Origin: Caulobacteraceae bacterium
GTDB taxonomy: Bacteria > Pseudomonadota > Alphaproteobacteria > Caulobacterales > Caulobacteraceae
Length of the DNA stretch: 13,489 nt
Assembly: GCA_030151985.1 (NCBI GenBank)
Contig: JASLDZ010000152.1
Span: 1 to 13,489, forward strand
Direction of reading: 5' to 3'
In this document: positions 6,859 to 13,489 of the stretch, in pieces
Layout: every line of letters begins with the position of its first letter
Position numbering within the stretch: position 1 is the first letter of the stretch
The notes under the pieces: generated by a model
Database searches by the model: none
The model's input: the letters and a program-made list of their open reading frames with translations, nothing else
What the model was told of the DNA's origin: nothing
Made by a program: the position numbers and the translations under genes

Positions 6859-7131
6859 CTACTTCAGCGCGCCCTTCAGGCCCTCGCCGGGACGGAAGCG
6901 CACGGTCTTGGAGGCGGGACGGTCGACCGTCTCGCCGGTGCGGGGGTTGCGCGCGGTGCCCGCGGCCCGCTCGACCGGCACGAAGTTGCCGAAGCCGACG
7001 ATCCGCACGTCCTTGCCCGACTTCACCGTGTCGGTGACCGCTCCGATGAACGCTTCGAGCGCGTCCTTCGCTTGGTTCTTGTTCAGCCCGGCCTTGTCGG
7101 CGATCGCCTGGACCAGTTCGGCCTTCGTCAT
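6859..7131 (-). CDS. hup: HU-family DNA-binding protein
   Basis: A 90-aa nucleoid protein of the HU/IHF family that binds and bends DNA without strong sequence preference as a dimer. The N-terminal helices MTKAELVQAIADKAGLNKNQ and the dimer core FIGAVTDTV (28-36) are typical. The beta-arm signature starts at GFGNF (46-50) and includes ARNPRTGETV (60-69), with the proline that intercalates into DNA. The length is that of HU (about 90), not the longer IHF. ATG 7131 has GGGAGA about 7 nt upstream. It follows lon, the arrangement known from many proteobacteria (lon-hupB), but has its own promoter and is separated from lon by an intrinsic terminator. Confidence 0.97.
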   Translation of the reverse strand: MTKAELVQAIADKAGLNKNQAKDALEAFIGAVTDTVKSGKDVRIVGFGNFVPVERAAGTARNPRTGETVDRPASKTVRFRPGEGLKGALK

Positions 7132-7161
7132 CGGTGTCTCCCAACCCTGCGACTTTCACTG

Positions 7162-7199
7162 ATCGGCCCCCCGGGCCTGCGTCGCGACAGGGGGCCGAT
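7162..7199. repeat. 10-bp dyad spanning the hup start region
   Basis: ATCGGCCCCC (7162-7171) and GGGGGCCGAT (7190-7199) are perfect inverse complements separated by 18 nt. The outer arm touches the -10 of the hup promoter, and the dyad covers the expected transcription start and early leader. It could be an operator or a leader hairpin. It could also terminate plus-strand transcription, but no strong T-run follows. Confidence 0.45.
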
Positions 7200-7227
7200 T
7201 ATTGAACCGCCCAAACGCCAAGGTCAA
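7198..7227 (-). promoter_or_regulatory. hup promoter, sigma70-type
   Basis: On the minus strand TTGACC (7227-7222) and AATAAT (7203-7198) are 18 bp apart, each 5 of 6 to the classical consensus. Transcription would start near 7191, leaving a leader of about 60 nt before the hup ATG. The -35 overlaps the end of the U-tract of the lon terminator. Confidence 0.65.
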
Positions 7228-7259
7228 AAGAGAAAGGCGGCGCGATCGCTCGCGCCGCC
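7226..7259 (-). terminator. Rho-independent terminator of lon
   Basis: On the minus strand GGCGGCGCGA (7259-7250) pairs perfectly with TCGCGCCGCC (7245-7236) around a GCGA tetraloop and is followed by TTTCTCTTTT (7235-7226). It lies 25 nt after the lon stop. The stem and U-rich tail make a textbook intrinsic terminator. Confidence 0.88.
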
Positions 7260-7284
7260 TCGATGCTCTCCGGCTTGACGCCGA

Positions 7285-9702
7285 TCAGTGCGCGACCACG
7301 GCCCCTTCGCCGGTCCCGTCCTGCGCCGCCTCCTCGACCGAGTGGGCGGCGACGCGCTGGGCGTCCTCCTCCTCGGTCCAGTCGACCGGCGTCAGCGGGC
7401 CGGTGAGCGCCCACTTCAGCACCTCGTCCATGTGAGAGACCGGGATGATCTCGAGCTCCGACTTCACGTTGTCCGGCACCTCGGCGAGGTCCTTCTCGTT
7501 CTCCTGCGGGATCAGCACCGTCTTGACGCCCGAGCGGAGCGCGGCGAGCAGCTTCTCCTTCAGGCCGCCGATGGCCGTCACCCGGCCGCGCAGCGTGACC
7601 TCGCCGGTCATGGCGAGCTCCTTGCGGATCGGCACGCCCGTGAGCACCGAGACGATGGCGGTGGCCATGGCCGCGCCCGCGGAGGGCCCGTCCTTGGGCG
7701 TGGCGCCGTCCGGCACGTGCACGTGGACGTCGGTGCGCTCGAACACCGTCGGCTTGATCCCGAACGCGGGCGAGCGCGACCGCACGTAGCTGTGCGCGGC
7801 CGAGATCGACTCCTTCATCACGTCCTTCAGGTTGCCGGTGACGGTCATCCGCCCCTTGCCCGGCATCCGCACGGCCTCGATGGTCAGGATGTCGCCGCCG
7901 AACTCGGTCCAGGCCAGGCCCGTGACGATGCCCTTCTGGTCGACCTCGTCGGTCTCGCCGTAGCGGTACTTCTTCACGCCCGCGTACTTGGCCAGCCGCT
8001 CGTCGTCGATGGTGATGGCGAGCACCGCCTCGCGGCCGAGGTCGCGCACCGCCTTGCGGGCCAGCTTGCCGAGCTCGCGCTCCAGGTTCCGTACGCCCGC
8101 TTCCCGCGTGTAGTAGCGGATCAGGTCGCGAATCGCGGCGTCGGGCACGACCAGCTCGCCGTCCTTCAGGCCGTTATCCTTCATCACCTTGGGCAGGACG
8201 TGGCGCTTGGCGATCTCGACCTTCTCGTCTTCGGTGTAGCCGGCGATGCGGATCACCTCCATGCGGTCCAGCAGCGGCTGGGGCATGTTGAGCGAGTTGG
8301 CCGTGGTCACGAACATCACGTTCGAGAGGTCGTAGTCGACCTCCAGGTAGTGGTCGCCGAAGGTGTTGTTCTGCGCCGGGTCCAGCACCTCGAGCAGCGC
8401 GGACGACGGGTCGCCCCGCCAGTCGGCGCCCAGCTTGTCGATCTCGTCGAGCAGGAAGAAGGGGTCGGTCGACTTCACCTTCTTCATGTTCTGGATGATC
8501 TTGCCGGGCATCGAGCCGATGTAGGTGCGCCGGTGGCCGCGAATCTCGGCCTCGTCACGCACGCCGCCGAGCGACAGGCGCGAGAACTCGCGGCCCGTGG
8601 CCTTGGCGATCGAGCGGCCGAGCGAGGTCTTGCCGACGCCCGGAGGGCCGACGAGGCACAGGATCGGCCCCTTGGAGATGCCCGTGCGCGCCTGCACGGC
8701 CAGGTACTCCAGGATGCGCTCCTTGACCTTCTCCAGCCCGTAGTGGTCGGCGTCGAGGATCTCCTCGGCCTTCTTCAGGTCGATGGTCTTCGGCTTGCCC
8801 TTGCCCCACGGGATCGACAGCAGCCAGTCGAGGTAGTTCCGCACCACCGTCGACTCGGCCGACATCGGGCTCATGTTGCGGAGCTTCTTCAGCTCGCCCT
8901 CGGCCTTGGTCCGCGCTTCCTTGGAGAGCTTGGTCTTCTTGATGCGCTTCTCGAGCTCCATCAGCTCGTCGCGCTGGTCGTCCTGCTCGCCCAGCTCGCG
9001 CTGGATCGCCTTCATCTGCTCGTTCAGGTAGTACTCGCGCTGCGTCTTCTCCATCTGGCGCTTGACGCGCGAGCGGATCTTCTTCTCGACCTGCAGGACG
9101 CTGATCTCGCCCTCCATCAGGCCGTAGACGCGCTCCAGCCGCTTGGCGACGTCGAAGATCTCCAGGAGCTGCTGCTTGTCGGCGATCTTCACCGACAGGT
9201 GCGCGGCGATGGAGTCGGCCAGCTTGCCCGGCTCTGTGATCTGGGGGATCGCGGCCAGCGCCTCGGGCGGCACCTTCTTGTTGAGCTTCACGTAGTTCTC
9301 GAACTGCTCGACCACCGCGCGGCTGAGCGCCTGCGCCTCGTCGGCGCCCTCGCCGCTTTCGTCCAGGTCGGCGATCTCGGCCTCGAAGAAGTCGGCCTGG
9401 CCGGTGAACTTGAGCACGGCGGCGCGCGACTTGCCCTCAACCAGCACCTTCACCGTGCCGTCGGGCAGCTTGAGGAGCTGCAGCACCTGGGCGATCACGC
9501 CCACGTCGTAGATGGCCGACGGCTCGGGCTCGTCGTCGGCCGAGTTGCGCTGGGTGGCCAGGAGGATCGACTTGTCCCCCTTCATCACCTCTTCCAGCGC
9601 GCGCACGGACTTCTCGCGGCCCACGAACAGCGGGACCACCATGTGCGGGAACACCACGATGTCCCGCAGGGGCAGGACCGGGAGGGTGCGGACGTCGCTC
9701 AT
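7285..9702 (-). CDS. lon: ATP-dependent protease La (Lon)
   Basis: An 805-aa LonA-type protease, a cytosolic hexamer that unfolds and degrades damaged and regulatory proteins. In Caulobacter it is known to degrade DnaA, CcrM and SciP. Domains in order: N-terminal substrate domain (about 8-200, starting LPVLPLRDIVVFPHM), a long coiled-coil stretch (about 205-280), AAA+ module with Walker A GPPGVGKT (352-359) and Walker B FFLLDEID (415-422), then the protease domain with DGPSAGA (nucleophile S674) and GGLKEK (K717), the 43-residue spacing of the Ser-Lys dyad. A charged tail of about 30 residues ends the protein. ATG 9702 is chosen because AAGGAG lies 8 nt upstream. The in-frame GTG at 9711 overlaps that ribosome site and would add three residues. 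It is divergent from the helicase gene. Confidence 0.98.
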   Translation of the reverse strand: MSDVRTLPVLPLRDIVVFPHMVVPLFVGREKSVRALEEVMKGDKSILLATQRNSADDEPEPSAIYDVGVIAQVLQLLKLPDGTVKVLVEGKSRAAVLKFTGQADFFEAEIADLDESGEGADEAQALSRAVVEQFENYVKLNKKVPPEALAAIPQITEPGKLADSIAAHLSVKIADKQQLLEIFDVAKRLERVYGLMEGEISVLQVEKKIRSRVKRQMEKTQREYYLNEQMKAIQRELGEQDDQRDELMELEKRIKKTKLSKEARTKAEGELKKLRNMSPMSAESTVVRNYLDWLLSIPWGKGKPKTIDLKKAEEILDADHYGLEKVKERILEYLAVQARTGISKGPILCLVGPPGVGKTSLGRSIAKATGREFSRLSLGGVRDEAEIRGHRRTYIGSMPGKIIQNMKKVKSTDPFFLLDEIDKLGADWRGDPSSALLEVLDPAQNNTFGDHYLEVDYDLSNVMFVTTANSLNMPQPLLDRMEVIRIAGYTEDEKVEIAKRHVLPKVMKDNGLKDGELVVPDAAIRDLIRYYTREAGVRNLERELGKLARKAVRDLGREAVLAITIDDERLAKYAGVKKYRYGETDEVDQKGIVTGLAWTEFGGDILTIEAVRMPGKGRMTVTGNLKDVMKESISAAHSYVRSRSPAFGIKPTVFERTDVHVHVPDGATPKDGPSAGAAMATAIVSVLTGVPIRKELAMTGEVTLRGRVTAIGGLKEKLLAALRSGVKTVLIPQENEKDLAEVPDNVKSELEIIPVSHMDEVLKWALTGPLTPVDWTEEEDAQRVAAHSVEEAAQDGTGEGAVVAH

Positions 9703-9716
9703 ACTCTTCACTCCTT

Positions 9717-9743
9717 GGCCGGCGCGAGGGAGCGCGCCCGGCC
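9717..9743 (-). promoter_or_regulatory. GC-rich hairpin directly before the lon ribosome site
   Basis: On the minus strand GGCCGGGCGCG (9743-9733) can pair with CGCGCCGGCC (9726-9717) with a single bulged base. The stem ends immediately before AAGGAG of lon. It may affect leader stability or ribosome loading. The ribosome site itself is not in the stem. Confidence 0.4.
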
Positions 9744-9845
9744 GCTGCCGCGGGACCGCCCCGTCGCCGCGGTTCTGCGCCGGCGGGAGGGCTTGAGCCC
9801 CGCGTCCGTCCCCACGACTCGGGCGGCGGATTCTGGGTCGAGCCG

Positions 9846-9874
9846 ATACTTGGCCCCGCCGCTCGCCGGTTCAA
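9846..9874 (-). promoter_or_regulatory. Candidate lon promoter
   Basis: On the minus strand TTGAAC (9874-9869), preceded by C to give CTTGAA, and AAGTAT (9851-9846) are 17 bp apart, with a start near 9839 and a leader of about 137 nt. CTTGAA is the heat-shock (sigma32) style -35, and lon is a classic heat-shock gene. The -10 region (GGCCAAGTAT) only partly resembles either the sigma32 or the sigma70 form. The rest of the 272-nt divergent gap shows no clear plus-strand promoter for the helicase. Confidence 0.35.
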
Positions 9875-9974
9875 GCGCAAGGGCGCCGCAGGGTCGCGGC
9901 CGGCGGCGTGACCGCCGATCGCCGCGTTCGAAGGCCGCCTTGCCCCAGCCGTCGCCCGGCGCCACCTATCGGAC

Positions 9975-12568
<2,594 letters not shown>

Positions 12569-12572
<4 letters not shown>

Positions 12573-12910
12573 GCGTCGACGCCTCGGCCCAGGGCTGCCG
12601 CGCCGACGTGTGGCTCTGGCGCGCGCGCTTCTTCAAGACCCGCGCCCTGGCCTGCCGCATGATCGAGGACGGCCGTGTCCGCCTCACCCGCGACGGCCGC
12701 GAGACCCGCCTGGACAAGCCGTCCCGCACGCTGAAGCCCGGCGACGCGCTGGTCTTCGCGTTGGGCGGACGGCTGACCGCGGTGCGCGTGGAGGCGTCCG
12801 GAGCCCGCCGCGGCCCTCCCGCCGAGGCCCGTGCGCTGTACGCGGAGCTGGACCCCGCCTCGCCGACGCTCGCGCCGGCCGACCTCGGGGAACCGTCCCG
12901 CGGCCGGTAG
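12569..12910 (+). CDS. S4-domain RNA-binding protein, Hsp15 (HslR)-like
   Basis: A 113-aa protein with one S4 domain at about 11-70: RADVWLWRARFFKTRALACRM is the typical first helices, followed by IEDGRVRLT and the KPGDALVFALGGRLTAVRV strands. In E. coli, Hsp15 binds free 50S subunits that carry stalled nascent chains. A similar ribosome role here is inference. A basic segment (ARRGPP, 79-84) and YAEL follow, as in other homologues. The ATG overlaps the helicase stop (ATGA) and has no clear ribosome site, so translation is probably coupled. From memory, helicase and S4 genes are neighbours in many alphaproteobacteria, often followed by ferredoxin and carD. Those are not seen before the window ends. 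Confidence 0.93.
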
Positions 12911-12948
12911 CGGCGTCCGCCACGCGACCGCCCACGCGCCGTGTCTCT

Positions 12949-12970
12949 CTCCCGCCGGTAGGGGCGGGAG
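12949..12970 (+). terminator. Hairpin after the S4 gene, possible weak terminator
   Basis: CTCCCGCC (12949-12956) and GGCGGGAG (12963-12970) form a perfect 8-bp stem around GGTAGG, 38 nt after the S4 gene stop. What follows is purine-rich and has no U-run, so it is either a Rho-dependent or processing-type 3' structure or another of the dispersed GC-rich hairpins. Confidence 0.4.
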
Positions 12971-12984
12971 GTGGGGAGGAAAGC

Positions 12985-13056
12985 GGAGCGCCGGCCCCCG
13001 TCCGGGGACCGGAGGGGAAGTGCGCGTGTGTATTTCGACGGCCAGGCCGGCGCTCC
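12985..13056. repeat. 12-nt inverted repeat bridging into the palindrome
   Basis: GGAGCGCCGGCC (12985-12996) is the exact inverse complement of GGCCGGCGCTCC (13045-13056), which is the outer part of the left palindrome arm. The same motif (14 nt, GCGGAGCGCCGGCC) recurs in direct orientation at 13463-13476 in the right arm. So a third, partial copy of the arm's outer end lies just outside the palindrome. Confidence 0.55.
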
Positions 13057-13488
13057 ACGTGGCCGTTTGTCGGGGGTCGCCGAAGCGGGCATTGTCCGCC
13101 CAGGTACGGCTCGTCCAAGCGCGGGCTCTGACCCCACGCGCCCTGATGCGCTCTCGCGCATCACCCGGCGGGCGGAGCGCATCCGACGCGCCCCGGACAC
13201 GGCGGTTTCACACCCCGCCGCCAAAACCCCGCGGCATGGGGAGGGCGTCTTGGATCCGCGCTCTTGACGGCCGTGGGGCGGTGGTCGTGCGGGGTTTTGG
13301 CGGCGGGGATTGAAACCGCCGCGTCCGGGGCGCGTCGGATGCGCTCCGCCCGCCGGGTGATGCGCGAGAGTGCATCAGGGCGCGTGGGGTCAGAGCCCGC
13401 GTCAGGACGAGCCGTACCTGGGCGGACAATGCCCGCTTCGGCGACCCCCGAAGAGCGACCGCGCGGAGCGCCGGCCTGGCCGTCGAAA
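13033..13488. repeat. 456-bp imperfect palindrome: two 200-nt arms around a 56-nt centre
   Basis: The left arm (13033-13232) and the inverse complement of the right arm (13289-13488) align over 200 nt without gaps, with 13 differences (93.5% identity). The differences are clustered at 13057-13069, 13117-13119 and 13211-13212, with single ones at 13150 and 13199. The outer 24 nt and inner 20 nt of both arms are identical. The 56-nt centre (13233-13288) is not symmetric. With 12911-13032 this makes 579 nt without a believable gene. No transposase or known insertion sequence was recognised. Target-site duplication cannot be checked because the window ends one base after the right arm. Confidence 0.9.
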
Positions 13489-13489
13489 C

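Noticed and set aside
12831..13429. Open frames within the palindrome arms (plus 12831-13313, minus 13208-13429) that give related peptides
   Set aside because: The relation follows from the inverted repeat itself. Most differences between arms change the amino acid, composition is Arg/Pro/Ala-rich, and there is no ribosome site or known domain.
13033..13488. The palindrome as a library or assembly fold-back artefact
   Set aside because: Arms differ at 13 of 200 positions in clusters, which a fold-back copy of one molecule would not show. It cannot be fully excluded because the repeat ends at the window edge.
12911..13489. CRISPR array or insertion sequence
   Set aside because: No regularly spaced direct repeats and no transposase frame; only hairpins and the two inverted arms.

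Overview
The window is GC-rich chromosomal DNA, almost certainly from an alphaproteobacterium and probably from Caulobacterales (a Caulobacter, Phenylobacterium or Brevundimonas relative). This assignment rests on protein character and on gene order recalled from that group (lon, hup, tRNA genes, then the nuo operon). No search was run. The odd window length and the repeat that ends one base before the last position suggest the right edge may be a contig end.

Layout. Positions 59-3453 (minus strand) are the start of the respiratory complex I operon: nuoA, nuoB, nuoC, a small NTF2-like protein of unknown role, and nuoD. The genes are tightly packed with overlapping stop and start codons. Positions 3640-6806 hold two tRNA genes, tRNA-Asp(GTC) on plus and tRNA-Val(TAC) on minus, whose 3' ends face each other. 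Between them lie three accessory genes: a GT1-type glycosyltransferase (plus), a YcaC-like isochorismatase-family hydrolase and a LysR-type regulator (both minus). Positions 6859-9702 (minus) are the conserved lon-hup pair: Lon protease with its own intrinsic terminator, then HU with a good sigma70-type promoter whose -35 element abuts the lon terminator. Positions 9975-12910 (plus), divergent from lon, are a SUV3-like RNA helicase and an S4-domain (Hsp15/HslR-like) RNA-binding protein, translationally coupled by an ATGA overlap.

Positions 12911-13489 contain no credible gene. They hold a GC-rich hairpin and then a 456-bp imperfect palindrome: two 200-nt arms, 93.5% identical without indels, around a 56-nt centre. 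This is the least explained part of the window.

How the parts work together: the nuo genes supply the quinone-proximal part of the proton-pumping NADH dehydrogenase. Lon and HU serve protein quality control and nucleoid organisation. The helicase and S4 protein probably act on structured RNA or ribosomes. The glycosyltransferase, hydrolase and regulator look like an accessory insertion. A perfect 7-5-7 dyad between the regulator and the hydrolase is a candidate operator. No CRISPR array, transposase, integrase or toxin-antitoxin pair was seen.
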